From the NCBI GenBank assembly GCA_017428495.1, contig JAFRQS010000030.1, positions 1 through 64,000 on the forward strand: DNA of 64,000 nucleotides. The letters run 5' to 3'. This stretch comes from Bacilli bacterium (GTDB taxonomy: Bacteria; Bacillota_I; Bacilli_A; RF39; UBA660). Numbering within the stretch: the stretch's first letter is position 1; every line of letters starts with the position of its first letter. The translations under genes were made by a program, and so were the position numbers. The notes beneath the pieces were generated by a model. It was not told where the DNA came from. It saw nothing but the letters and a program-made list of their open reading frames with translations, and made no database searches. This document shows, one piece after another, positions 36,999 through 45,817 of the stretch.

Positions 36999-38798
36999 CT
37001 ATAGTCCTCCACCATTTCCAAATGAATCTAATTCTTCTGGTGTTACTACAACGTTCATACGTACTCTTCTATTTCCACATACGAACAACGCTTCACCTTG
37101 ACTATATCTTTTAATACTTTCTTTTTCATTATCATTTAAATCTATTAATAATGATAAATCTTCAACGCCTTGTTTCTTTAATCCCATTATTAAGTAATAA
37201 GATGCATTATCAAATATTGCTTTACCTTGTGTGATTACACTAGGATCACAGAAATCACTAGGTTGCTGAGTTATAATAATTGAACCTGAATTATACTTTC
37301 TAGCACGTCTTTGAACTTGCGCTAAGAAATCAGCTCCTAATGAATTATTAGCGCCTAATAATACATGAGCTTCATCTACATATAATACTGTATTTTCATT
37401 TTTATTCAAACATAAACTCCAAGCATACTTAAGTACATTAAAGAATAATGCATTACGTATATTTGCTTCTGAATTCATCAATTCTTTTATATTAAATATT
37501 ATAAAATGCTTATTACCTGTTATTGTAGTATGCCCATCAAAATAATATTTTAATTCATTAATTAAAGGCCTGATTTTTATTTCTAACCTTTCCATTATAT
37601 CTTGTTCATTTGTCTTATCCATATATTGAGATAACCTTCCCTTTATAGTGGCATATACATCACTAAATGTTGGATAATCACTAGAAGTTAAACTACTAAA
37701 ATCTGTATTAAAATCTATTCCAAATCTCTTATATGTATCTTGAACAACTTCTGCAAATAAATTTAATAAATCACCTGTAATTGATGGATCATAATACTTC
37801 ATAAATGCTTTTAAAAATTGAATAGATTTTGTTAAAACAGTATAACCTAATCCTTGTTTTATTTCTTCTTCATCAGCATCTATTACTATTTCTAGTGGAT
37901 TTATCATTCCGAATTCTCCACCTTTACCTAAATCAATAAAATTACCATCATATAAATTTGCCATTTCCTCAAGTTCACCTTCAGGATCTATTGCAACTAT
38001 TTGATAATCATTTCTTATATGACTTCTTAATATCAATTTAGCGCTTGTACTTTTACCACTACCAGCAGTACCTAAAATAATCAAATTAGCATTATTTCTA
38101 TTATTTTCTTTTCTTATTTGGTATAAAAATTGATTAAATAATATTACACCACCTGAAAAGTCCACTCCTAATAATGTTGCTAAGCCTTCATCCTTAATAC
38201 TATCAAATATAAATGGATACATAGCTGCTATTGTTGTAGCAGGAATAGGAGTTCCTATTCTACTTTCTAAATCTGCTACTTCTCTAGTTTTAGGGAATAT
38301 TGGAAGCATTGACTTAAGAACTTTTTCTTGTTCAAATCTAAGAGGAATAGCTCTCATATCCATAGCTTCTAAATAATTTTTAACACTTATCTTTTTACTA
38401 TTTAATTCATCTTCCGTATTAGCCATAATCAAAATATGCATTTGAAAATCAAATATTTTAGTTTGTGATGCAGCTAATTGAGAAACAAAATATTCTAAAG
38501 ATTCAACATCTTGTCTATATCTTTCTTTATTTGTGTTATCACGTTCATCCTGATACCTTTGTCTTAACTCCGCTACTTGTTTATTAATCATCTTCTGTAA
38601 ACTAGAAAAAGGTACTGGTATATGCCTAATTAACAATTTTATTCCAGGCATACTTGTCAAATTTGATAAATAACCTTCACCTATTAATCTAGGATATGAT
38701 ATTACTGTAAGAATTGTACAATACTTATCACTCATTACAAAACTACTACTATTAGTAAAATCTATACCCTTAGGTGCTAATTCAGTTCTTAAACTCAT
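36999..38798 (-). CDS. virB4: VirB4-type ATPase, catalytic part
   Basis: 599 residues. After a substrate-channel-associated N-terminal region and coiled coil (about 70-110), the RecA-like ATPase carries Walker A GTAGSGKS (243-250), IDPEGELEEMA and Walker B VLYVDE (471-476), with a TQQPSDF motif beyond. VirB4 powers pilus and channel assembly in T4SS. The usual VirB4 N-terminal domain is not in this protein but in the preceding gene, with which it overlaps by four bases (ATGA). Confidence 0.93.
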   Translation of the reverse strand: MSLRTELAPKGIDFTNSSSFVMSDKYCTILTVISYPRLIGEGYLSNLTSMPGIKLLIRHIPVPFSSLQKMINKQVAELRQRYQDERDNTNKERYRQDVESLEYFVSQLAASQTKIFDFQMHILIMANTEDELNSKKISVKNYLEAMDMRAIPLRFEQEKVLKSMLPIFPKTREVADLESRIGTPIPATTIAAMYPFIFDSIKDEGLATLLGVDFSGGVILFNQFLYQIRKENNRNNANLIILGTAGSGKSTSAKLILRSHIRNDYQIVAIDPEGELEEMANLYDGNFIDLGKGGEFGMINPLEIVIDADEEEIKQGLGYTVLTKSIQFLKAFMKYYDPSITGDLLNLFAEVVQDTYKRFGIDFNTDFSSLTSSDYPTFSDVYATIKGRLSQYMDKTNEQDIMERLEIKIRPLINELKYYFDGHTTITGNKHFIIFNIKELMNSEANIRNALFFNVLKYAWSLCLNKNENTVLYVDEAHVLLGANNSLGADFLAQVQRRARKYNSGSIIITQQPSDFCDPSVITQGKAIFDNASYYLIMGLKKQGVEDLSLLIDLNDNEKESIKRYSQGEALFVCGNRRVRMNVVVTPEELDSFGNGGGL

Positions 38799-39340
38799 AC
38801 ACTAATCACCGTCCCTTGCTTAGTTCTTACTCCTCCATTTAAGAAATTTTCAAGTAAAGTCCTAAGATCATCATTAGTTGTTTGAGAAGAATTTAAATTA
38901 CACATAGCAAGACCATTTATTAACATTCTAACTCTCTTTTGAATAACATCTACATTTCTTTCTCTAAATAGAATGAAATATTCAGTATCTACAACATTAC
39001 TATTCATAAATTGATTTGCTTTTTCTATATCTTGACTTATTAACTTACGAATTTTAGGTTTAGTTACGTTGTTATATAACAAATGTAATTGTGATTGATA
39101 TAATGCAATATCTACTACTCTATCTGAAACTACTAACCAAAATTCAAAATCAATTGAATTATAAAAATTATTAAGAGCATTTATCACAGCATGTTGAGAA
39201 TCTTCATCTAATATAAATATGTTCCTAGGAACTATTTTAATTCCAGAAACTTTTTGACCATTGTCAAGAATAATCATACCATTAGATATATTTTTGACAG
39301 GCAACCATCCTTCAGAATATCTACTTCTTCCTTTGCTCAT
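38795..39340 (-). CDS. VirB4 N-terminal-domain-like protein (split VirB4)
   Basis: 181 residues without P-loop. The pattern LPVKNISNGMIILDNG...ILDEDSQHAVINALNNFYNSIDFEFWLVVSDRVVDI resembles the N-terminal (TraC/VirB4-type) domain of full-length VirB4 proteins. With the next gene it would reconstitute a VirB4 of about 780 residues. The ATG at 39340 is preferred (GGTTGGTG upstream, 20-base overlap with prgI). An earlier start at 39394 would overlap more. Confidence 0.72.
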   Translation of the reverse strand: MSKGRSRYSEGWLPVKNISNGMIILDNGQKVSGIKIVPRNIFILDEDSQHAVINALNNFYNSIDFEFWLVVSDRVVDIALYQSQLHLLYNNVTKPKIRKLISQDIEKANQFMNSNVVDTEYFILFRERNVDVIQKRVRMLINGLAMCNLNSSQTTNDDLRTLLENFLNGGVRTKQGTVISV

Positions 39341-39641
39341 AACAACACCAACCTTTCCATGGATACTTCTTTTGCGTATTAAACTTAAAATCAATCATTG
39401 ACTTTAGAAATGTTCTCACATTTCTATAATTAGCTACAGGTATAACCAAAAACGTACATATTAACCCTGGAGCTAAAGCAATAAGTGCTCTTAGCGTTTG
39501 ATCAACTCCAAGTATAATTAGCAAAACTAATGATATTAAAACTCCAGTAATAAACAATATCAAATCTGGAGGTGTAAACCATCCAGCAATAAGCTGACCT
39601 TTTTTTGTATTTGCAGGTATTAGATAACCTCCATTTATCAT
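39321..39641 (-). CDS. PrgI/VirB3-like membrane protein
   Basis: 106 residues with two close membrane helices (about 27-48 and 50-70) after the IPANTKKGQLIAGWFTPPDL motif typical of Gram-positive PrgI proteins. PrgI is the VirB3-like partner of VirB4 at the inner membrane, and the order prgI-virB4 is the usual one. AGGAGGGACT precedes the ATG. Confidence 0.88.
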   Translation of the reverse strand: MINGGYLIPANTKKGQLIAGWFTPPDLILFITGVLISLVLLIILGVDQTLRALIALAPGLICTFLVIPVANYRNVRTFLKSMIDFKFNTQKKYPWKGWCCYEQRKK

Positions 39642-39658
39642 GTAAGTCCCTCCTTATT

Positions 39659-41923
39659 CTATGGTGTTCCTCCACCATTTCTTCTTCTCTCTTCTTCTTG
39701 CCTTTTAGCTTTATGTCTAGAATCTGCAACAGCATAATCAGAATCAATATCTCCAAGACCATGAGATTTAACATAATCTTCAAGAGCTTTATTAGCAGCA
39801 TCAGCATCACCTTTAGCTTTAGCAGCATCAGCAGCAATATCACCATATGAATGTCCATATGTAGCTTCAATTCTAGCACCATTTTCTTTAACAAATTGAG
39901 CATCTAATTGTGCTTCAGATGTACTAGCAGATACAGCAGATACTCTAGCACTTGCTTCAGCTGTAACATGAGCTGTAAAGTGACTGTCTAAATCTACGTC
40001 TGACATTCCGCGAGCTGCTTCTATTGTTATTCCCAATTCTTTAGCAGCCATCTTTTCTCTTACATCACGTTCAGCACCTCTAAAGAAATCAACTTTTTTA
40101 GCACTTGTTTCTTGTATAAAATCAATAACATATTGTTTCTTATCAGTAGAATTTTGATATGCGCTATTATTAGTTTGGAAATCCTCTTGTGCTAACTCTA
40201 ATGTTCTTTGAGCCATAGCTTCACCATTCTTTTGATTATAAACAAGTCTTCTAAGTCTTAAGTACTCTTCATCACCAGCATGCAAAATTTCATCCCTTGC
40301 AAGTCCTCCAGCATTCTTTTTAATAGTATTCTTAAGCCTATCATCAGTCTCAAGTCCTTGTCCATACTTACGGCCATTATATGTAGCGCCCTTTCTAAGA
40401 AGATCTTTATATTTAGCTTCACCACCTGCTTCTAAATCTTTAATAGCATTCTTCTTAGCCAAATCAACATCTTCTACTTTTTCCTCTAAACCTCTAATTC
40501 TTCTTTCTCTTTCTCTATCTACAGAATAGCCGTACTTTTTCTTTTGATCAGCGACAACTCCAATTCCGCCTTCTACAACTCCGACCATTCCATTTACTCC
40601 ACCCTTTTTACCAGCATTATATCCTTTAACAGCGCCTTGCCATCCGCCTTTCAATGCACCTGATAATGCACTTTTACCTGTGGCCTTAGCAATCACTCCA
40701 CCACTTATACTTCCAGCAGCAGCAAGTGCAGCACCGCCAAATATACCACCTAATATTTGATGTGCACTCTTTGTATCACTATCTTTAGACATTGTAGTAC
40801 CAAATAAATCATCAATCATTTTAGGAGCGTTTTTAATAAATGCTGAAGCAGCTAAAACATATATTAATTTTACAACCAATGTATTACCTGTCCATTGTGT
40901 TACACTATTTGTAGCTAAATCTGACAATCTAAATGCTCTTAAAAGTACAGTTGCAATCGCAAGTACAAATATTCTAATAAACAAAGATAAATATGTCTTT
41001 ATTACTTCATCAGACCATTTTTTAAACAAACCTTTTTTTGCAGAATTCGGATCAATATAAGATATTATTGCTATTGGTGATAACAATTCCAAAGCAAAAA
41101 ACTTTAAAGAACGATATGCAACATCAATCATCATTTTTAATAGTGCAGATATAATATATATTCCAACAATAGTTGACAGCAACCAAACATATGATAATTG
41201 ATAATGTGTTCCTGCATCAAACAAATTAAGAACATTATTTACTCCTGGGAAAACTTTACCAACTATATCACTAAGTATTGGAACTCCAGATGTTGAATTC
41301 AAAACTACAAACATCTTAGTTAGAGGCCATACTGCTCCTATTCCTATAGAATCAGGATTATTAAATACTGAATTATATGCTGATTCAACAGCACCATTTG
41401 CTTCTACCGGATTTAAAAATACACTCCACGCAGATAATGCCAATTCATTTCCTAGTGTATATCTTTCATTTGTACCAAAATCTTCCCCTACAACCATTTT
41501 CTCTATCCAATGCTCATTCATAGCCCTTTTTTGAACATCTTTAGCTACTCTAAATAGTACTGGAACTACTACTATCAATACCAGACATATTGCAATATTT
41601 AATACTATCTTTCCAGCACCTTTTTCTTTATCTTCAATAAGAGCAGGATCAACAAGCATCGTCAAAAGTGAAACTGCAACTCTAAAAAACATAAAAATTG
41701 AAATAAATGAATACACAGTAACAGTCATATTAGAAACTATCTTCTTTAATGCTTCACCATTATCACTAAATAAAGTGTTTAAGTCATACAAACTATATAT
41801 AAGATTATATACAAGTGGTATTATACTATAAACAATTGAATCTATATAAAAGAATAGATTTCTAAATATATCTAAGATGGCTGAAACTTGCGTTCCCATT
41901 GCATACATATTAGCAAAAACCAT
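39659..41923 (-). CDS. TrbL/VirB6-like polytopic channel protein
   Basis: 754 residues. The first 370 contain about seven membrane helices with the TrbL/VirB6 style of long loops. The region from about 395 is Gly/Ala-rich, followed by a charged helical cytoplasmic tail of about 330 residues, Ala/Asp/Glu-rich near the end. VirB6 proteins form part of the inner-membrane translocation pore. It lies 17 bases upstream of prgI. The tail is unusually long and of unknown role. Confidence 0.82.
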   Translation of the reverse strand: MVFANMYAMGTQVSAILDIFRNLFFYIDSIVYSIIPLVYNLIYSLYDLNTLFSDNGEALKKIVSNMTVTVYSFISIFMFFRVAVSLLTMLVDPALIEDKEKGAGKIVLNIAICLVLIVVVPVLFRVAKDVQKRAMNEHWIEKMVVGEDFGTNERYTLGNELALSAWSVFLNPVEANGAVESAYNSVFNNPDSIGIGAVWPLTKMFVVLNSTSGVPILSDIVGKVFPGVNNVLNLFDAGTHYQLSYVWLLSTIVGIYIISALLKMMIDVAYRSLKFFALELLSPIAIISYIDPNSAKKGLFKKWSDEVIKTYLSLFIRIFVLAIATVLLRAFRLSDLATNSVTQWTGNTLVVKLIYVLAASAFIKNAPKMIDDLFGTTMSKDSDTKSAHQILGGIFGGAALAAAGSISGGVIAKATGKSALSGALKGGWQGAVKGYNAGKKGGVNGMVGVVEGGIGVVADQKKKYGYSVDRERERRIRGLEEKVEDVDLAKKNAIKDLEAGGEAKYKDLLRKGATYNGRKYGQGLETDDRLKNTIKKNAGGLARDEILHAGDEEYLRLRRLVYNQKNGEAMAQRTLELAQEDFQTNNSAYQNSTDKKQYVIDFIQETSAKKVDFFRGAERDVREKMAAKELGITIEAARGMSDVDLDSHFTAHVTAEASARVSAVSASTSEAQLDAQFVKENGARIEATYGHSYGDIAADAAKAKGDADAANKALEDYVKSHGLGDIDSDYAVADSRHKAKRQEEERRRNGGGTP

Positions 41924-41975
41924 TTATCTCACATCCTTTTATTGCACGCCAAAAACGCGCCACTTACATACTGAT

Positions 41976-42004
41976 ATTTTATCACAAATTATTAATTAAA
42001 TAAA
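41976..42004 (-). promoter_or_regulatory. Possible promoter of the TrbL-like gene
   Basis: TTTATT (42004-41999), 17-base spacer and TAAAAT (41981-41976), between the terminator of the VirB2-like gene and the TrbL-like start. Confidence 0.4.
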
Positions 42005-42014
42005 TAGATAGGCA

Positions 42015-42043
42015 ATAAAAAAAATGCAATAAATGCATTTTCT
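42015..42043 (-). terminator. Terminator after the VirB2-like pilin gene
   Basis: Minus-strand stem AAAATGCA/TGCATTTT followed by TTTTTTTT. It isolates the pilin transcript from the downstream T4SS genes or lets only part of it read through. Confidence 0.85.
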
Positions 42044-42360
42044 TATCCAATAGATCTCATTGGGTCAATCTTAACATTAGTACTAGCTGATGACCAGCAT
42101 GCTTTCCATTCTGTTCCGCCTACCCATCCTGTAACAGTTGAAACAAGCAAAACTAATAGGAATACAGCTACTGCTGCAATAACTCTTTTAATAAGTAAAC
42201 TTGTTGCAGTTTTAATTTCTTTGTCATCACCAGCCATTACTGCTTTACCTAAATCAATTGTACCAAATATCAATAAAGCAATTGGTATAGCAATTTGTAA
42301 AACAAATAAAACTTTCTTAGCAATACCAATGATACTTAATAAATCTGCATTATTACACAT
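42043..42360 (-). CDS. VirB2/TrbC-like pilin or pilin-like membrane protein
   Basis: 105 residues with two hydrophobic helices (about 10-32 and 55-78) flanking a short charged loop containing GKAVMAGDDKEIKTA, the VirB2/TrbC layout. No cleavable signal peptide is evident. It is flanked by its own consensus promoter and a strong terminator, as expected of an abundant structural subunit. AGGAGGAAAA precedes the ATG. Confidence 0.78.
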   Translation of the reverse strand: MCNNADLLSIIGIAKKVLFVLQIAIPIALLIFGTIDLGKAVMAGDDKEIKTATSLLIKRVIAAVAVFLLVLLVSTVTGWVGGTEWKACWSSASTNVKIDPMRSIG

Positions 42361-42385
42361 AATTTTCCTCCTTCATCACAACTAA

Positions 42386-42414
42386 ATTGTAATATATCTA
42401 CATTTATTTGTCAA
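42386..42414 (-). promoter_or_regulatory. Strong sigma-A promoter of the VirB2-like gene
   Basis: Perfect -35 TTGACA (42414-42409), 17-base spacer and TACAAT (42391-42386), beginning within a few bases of the end of the preceding CpaE-like gene. Confidence 0.8.
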
Positions 42415-42416
42415 CT

Positions 42417-43403
42417 TTAATGTTTAAAGCGTGCAAATATTCCTCCTTGATTTGATTGTTGATTTGCATCATCTCTTTGTTTTAAGAACCCCATTCTAAC
42501 TAAAAAATTATCAATAGCAACGTTAGAAACACGATCATTTATTGGTGGAATAGCATAAAAAGTCTTTACACCAGCCTCCATTTCAAATTCATTAATATCT
42601 TTAGGAGATAATAAGCACATATTTAGTACAACTTTTCTACCTGCTAAAGTCTTAAGAATTTCTTTATTTCTCGCTACTAATTTATTAACCTTAATAATTG
42701 AAGGTTCAATCAAATATATAACTTCATTACAAGCCCTATTTTGATTAGAATTATTCAAATCAATAAGAACTATATCTGTATCAGAACCCAATCTAAGTAA
42801 TTCCTTACCCAAATCTTCCACTGAACAAGAAATCATTCTTTTATCATTAAAAAATGCAAAATCTTTTTTATCAACTTCAATGGCACTTACCTTATAGCTC
42901 TTTTCAAGTCTTCTTTTTAACATATATATAAGTGTTGTACTTCCAGCATGTTCAGTTAAATTTCTAAATCCTATAACTCTAGAACCCATAGTATCGGCTC
43001 TAACCATATCATTTTCTCTATCATCTAAACTCTGCAAAGAAGCAACATCTCTATATGAATTAGGATGTGATATCAAATATACAACACCATCTCTATTTTT
43101 AGTAAAATTATAGATGCCCATAGATATCAATCCAGAAATATATTCTGTAGATGAAGTTGTTGAGGAACCATCTAACAAAATAATCAATTTACTTGAATCT
43201 AAGTTAATTGATAAACTTTGAATATTTTTTAATTCTGTATAATCCTTTATTGCGGTTATATCAAGAATTAATTTTTCATAAAAGAAGTTCTCAAACATCG
43301 AGACAATCTCTTCAGCTGAAAACTCCCCTTGAACTTTCTTTATTACATCAATATTTAATGAAGATAAAATTTCATCTGCTTTATTAGAAACCACTACGTT
43401 CAT
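42417..43403 (-). CDS. CpaE/TadZ-like atypical ParA-family protein
   Basis: 328 residues. An N-terminal receiver-like half (about 1-135) is followed by a MinD/ParA-like half in which the P-loop is degenerate: FRNLTEHAGSTTLIYML (from about residue 145) lacks the signature lysine. The segment IVLIDLNN occupies the Walker B position. TadZ/CpaE proteins localise Tad pilus assembly. GGAGGTATAGG precedes the ATG. The C-terminus is a short Gln/Asn-rich tail. Confidence 0.75.
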   Translation of the reverse strand: MNVVVSNKADEILSSLNIDVIKKVQGEFSAEEIVSMFENFFYEKLILDITAIKDYTELKNIQSLSINLDSSKLIILLDGSSTTSSTEYISGLISMGIYNFTKNRDGVVYLISHPNSYRDVASLQSLDDRENDMVRADTMGSRVIGFRNLTEHAGSTTLIYMLKRRLEKSYKVSAIEVDKKDFAFFNDKRMISCSVEDLGKELLRLGSDTDIVLIDLNNSNQNRACNEVIYLIEPSIIKVNKLVARNKEILKTLAGRKVVLNMCLLSPKDINEFEMEAGVKTFYAIPPINDRVSNVAIDNFLVRMGFLKQRDDANQQSNQGGIFARFKH

Positions 43404-43417
43404 CCTATACCTCCATA

Positions 43418-43819
43418 TTAAATTCCATCAAATATTACCCTTGTTTCACCAGAAACCGGAAAATTAGTAAGTCTTCCTATGATAGGAAAATCAAAAGAAA
43501 CATATGTAGTAACTCTATAATACTTACCTCTTGTTGATGTAAGTTCTTCTATACAATAACCATTCGTATTATTCACACAAACATCTTTGGAAATAGTAAA
43601 ATCTCCATTTGCTTTATAATAACCTACATTAGAAACATATTCCTCAATATAAGGTTTAGCATTATCATAGCCTTCATACTCTTCTATCAACGTAATAATT
43701 TGATTCTTTACACGGAATGTAATAGAATAATTGATAGCAATGGCTAAAAAAGCTACATAAATAACTATAAAAAACATAACTAATTGTATTAATAATGTTC
43801 CACCAATTGCCTCCCTCAT
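43418..43819 (-). CDS. TadE/DUF4320-like pseudopilin
   Basis: 133 residues: a short leader ending in Gly-Gly (AIGG), a hydrophobic helix (about 8-30) and an extracytoplasmic domain with a C-x8-C pair (CVNNTNGYC). This is the layout of TadE/DUF4320 minor pilins. No prepilin peptidase is present in the window. It overlaps no neighbour and lies between the pilin-like and CpaE-like genes. Confidence 0.75.
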   Translation of the reverse strand: MREAIGGTLLIQLVMFFIVIYVAFLAIAINYSITFRVKNQIITLIEEYEGYDNAKPYIEEYVSNVGYYKANGDFTISKDVCVNNTNGYCIEELTSTRGKYYRVTTYVSFDFPIIGRLTNFPVSGETRVIFDGI

Positions 43820-43841
43820 TCTATCACCTTCCTACATTATA

Positions 43842-44051
43842 TTAAAATAATTCTGTTTCAATATATTTTGTAAATTCTACATCATTAGTGTTAAATCCTG
43901 ACTCAACTTCTACATCATCAGTTTCATTAATTTTAGTTGTTACTTTATCTCTTATAGCTGGCCATATAACAGCTGCAAATAAAGCTAATACTGCACCTAA
44001 TGCTACTACTGTAATAAGTGTTAAGTTTAATTCACCTGTTGCTGCTTTCAT
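43842..44051 (-). CDS. Small pilin-like single-helix protein
   Basis: 69 residues: short N-terminus with ATGELN, one hydrophobic helix (about 9-31) and an acidic tail. Position and size fit a Flp-type major pilin, but the usual G/xxxxEY cleavage motif is not evident, so processing is uncertain. It has its own strong promoter and a GGAGGGAT ribosome site. Confidence 0.65.
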   Translation of the reverse strand: MKAATGELNLTLITVVALGAVLALFAAVIWPAIRDKVTTKINETDDVEVESGFNTNDVEFTKYIETELF

Positions 44052-44080
44052 TAATTATCCCTCCTTTACTTTATATTCTT

Positions 44081-44109
44081 ATTATATATCATATCTAAAA
44101 TTTAATCAA
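44081..44109 (-). promoter_or_regulatory. Sigma-A promoter of the small pilin-like gene
   Basis: TTGATT (44109-44104), 17-base spacer and TATAAT (44086-44081), followed by GGAGGGAT and the start at 44051. Confidence 0.75.
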
Positions 44110-44130
44110 TTTATGTTTACACTTTATTTA

Positions 44131-44907
44131 CTAAAATTGCTGTAGCATTGCAAATAATAGCAATAACATTGTTCCGCCACCAACAGCTCCAAGCATAACC
44201 ATTGTCTTGTTTTCCATCTTATTAAGTCTTTCTTTATACCTTACTTCTCTTGCTTTATTTTGTAAGGCTGAAACACTTTTTGAAAACATTACCAATTGTT
44301 CATGCTTATTTTCTTGTGATCCAAGACCTAATCTATATAATAGTCTCATCATTCTCATTGAATCATTAACCGGATATTCTTTTGCAAAATCCATATAAGG
44401 ATCTACTGATGAATCACCATCATTAATTCTAGCAACCATCTTGCGTAAGCCCGATTTAAATACATCTGGAGATGTTTCAATGCTTTTTGCAAGAGATACT
44501 GGAATTGTATAATGTTGTGCTAAAACCTCCAAATTTTTAAGAAAATATGGTAATTGCAAGTTTATCTCATGTAAATGTTTCTTATAATAAGTTTTCAAAT
44601 TACTATATCCAGATCTAAATACAAAGTAACCTGCAACTAATGCTGCTGCTACATTTATAAATGAAAGCTGTGTTATAAATATAAATATTAATCCTGCTGC
44701 AACTACAAAAGCATTCTGTATTCTCTTTTCAAACAAAACGTCTGGTTCTACGTCTTCTCCATACTTACTTCTTACTAGGAAATCATAATCTTCTTCTTTA
44801 AATTTCTTTATCCAATTACCATTATCTTTAATAAACTTAGCAGTATCAACTTTATTATTTTTCTGTAATATATATATTACTATGATACCTACAAATAGTA
44901 TTTCCAT
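44131..44907 (-). CDS. tadC: TadC-like inner-membrane platform protein
   Basis: 258 residues of the type II secretion F (GspF/TadB/TadC) family. Membrane helices lie near 1-15, 68-95 and 232-256, with a cytoplasmic helical domain between. It overlaps the upstream TadB-like gene by one base. With TadB it forms the platform on which the TadA ATPase drives pilin insertion. Confidence 0.82.
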   Translation of the reverse strand: MEILFVGIIVIYILQKNNKVDTAKFIKDNGNWIKKFKEEDYDFLVRSKYGEDVEPDVLFEKRIQNAFVVAAGLIFIFITQLSFINVAAALVAGYFVFRSGYSNLKTYYKKHLHEINLQLPYFLKNLEVLAQHYTIPVSLAKSIETSPDVFKSGLRKMVARINDGDSSVDPYMDFAKEYPVNDSMRMMRLLYRLGLGSQENKHEQLVMFSKSVSALQNKAREVRYKERLNKMENKTMVMLGAVGGGTMLLLLFAMLQQF

Positions 44908-45800
44908 TATTCAGCCCCCACATTCTCATTATAATATTTTTCACCACTTAATAAGAAATAACTATTGATTATTATTATTAAGTGCAATAGAATTCTTACC
45001 AGTATATCATCTAAAAGTTTTAAATAAGAGTCATTACCAACTAAATATTGAATTAACATAACAAGTAAATATAGTAATAATCCATATTGTAAAAATGATT
45101 TATGGAATGCTGCCCTATCAATTCTATCTCTATAAACGCCTTCAACAAGAGCATCTATATCTGTTAGCATTGCATCTAATGTATCAGATGCATCAAGAGA
45201 ACCTTCCAATGTAATTTGTAAGAATAATTGATGCATATTTCTTACAATATGATAATCATATTTCTCATTCATAAAATCTATTGATTCTTTAATTGAACCA
45301 TTAGTATATGACATTTCTATCATTTTCTTTACATCGCTAAGTATTGGATCTTCCAACACCCCAGATGCATAAACTCCCTCTAAAGATTTAACAAAAGATT
45401 GAGTTGTAGCAAATTCCATTATTGTATTAGTAGCATATACTTGAACTTGTTCAAATATAAACTCACTATATATTCTCTTACACCTTAAATATGATAAATA
45501 TGGTATTACAAATACAGCTGCCACAGCATAAACTATACTTATTATAATACTATAGAAATACAAATATGAAACTGCAAATGCGCCTCCTGCAAACATTAAC
45601 ACTTGAGTAGTATATTGTTTTGCTGAATACTCCATTCCCAATTCCTTAACTTTTTCCCTTGTTTTCTTAAAAGAATATGGTGCAAATTTGTCATATGCTT
45701 CTTCTACTTTACCTACTATGAATTTATAAGTAACCGCTCCTGTATTCATTCTATACAAAACTATAAATATCGCAATTACTGCAATTATCAAAAACTCCAT
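44907..45800 (-). CDS. tadB: TadB-like inner-membrane platform protein
   Basis: 297 residues, T2SS F family: N-terminal helix, a pair of helices near 65-105, a cytoplasmic helical domain with GSLDASDTLDAMLTD, and C-terminal helices near 235-290. It sits between TadA/CpaF and TadC, as in tad loci. Confidence 0.82.
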   Translation of the reverse strand: MEFLIIAVIAIFIVLYRMNTGAVTYKFIVGKVEEAYDKFAPYSFKKTREKVKELGMEYSAKQYTTQVLMFAGGAFAVSYLYFYSIIISIVYAVAAVFVIPYLSYLRCKRIYSEFIFEQVQVYATNTIMEFATTQSFVKSLEGVYASGVLEDPILSDVKKMIEMSYTNGSIKESIDFMNEKYDYHIVRNMHQLFLQITLEGSLDASDTLDAMLTDIDALVEGVYRDRIDRAAFHKSFLQYGLLLYLLVMLIQYLVGNDSYLKLLDDILVRILLHLIIIINSYFLLSGEKYYNENVGAE

Positions 45801-45817
45801 AGTATTACTCCTTCCTT

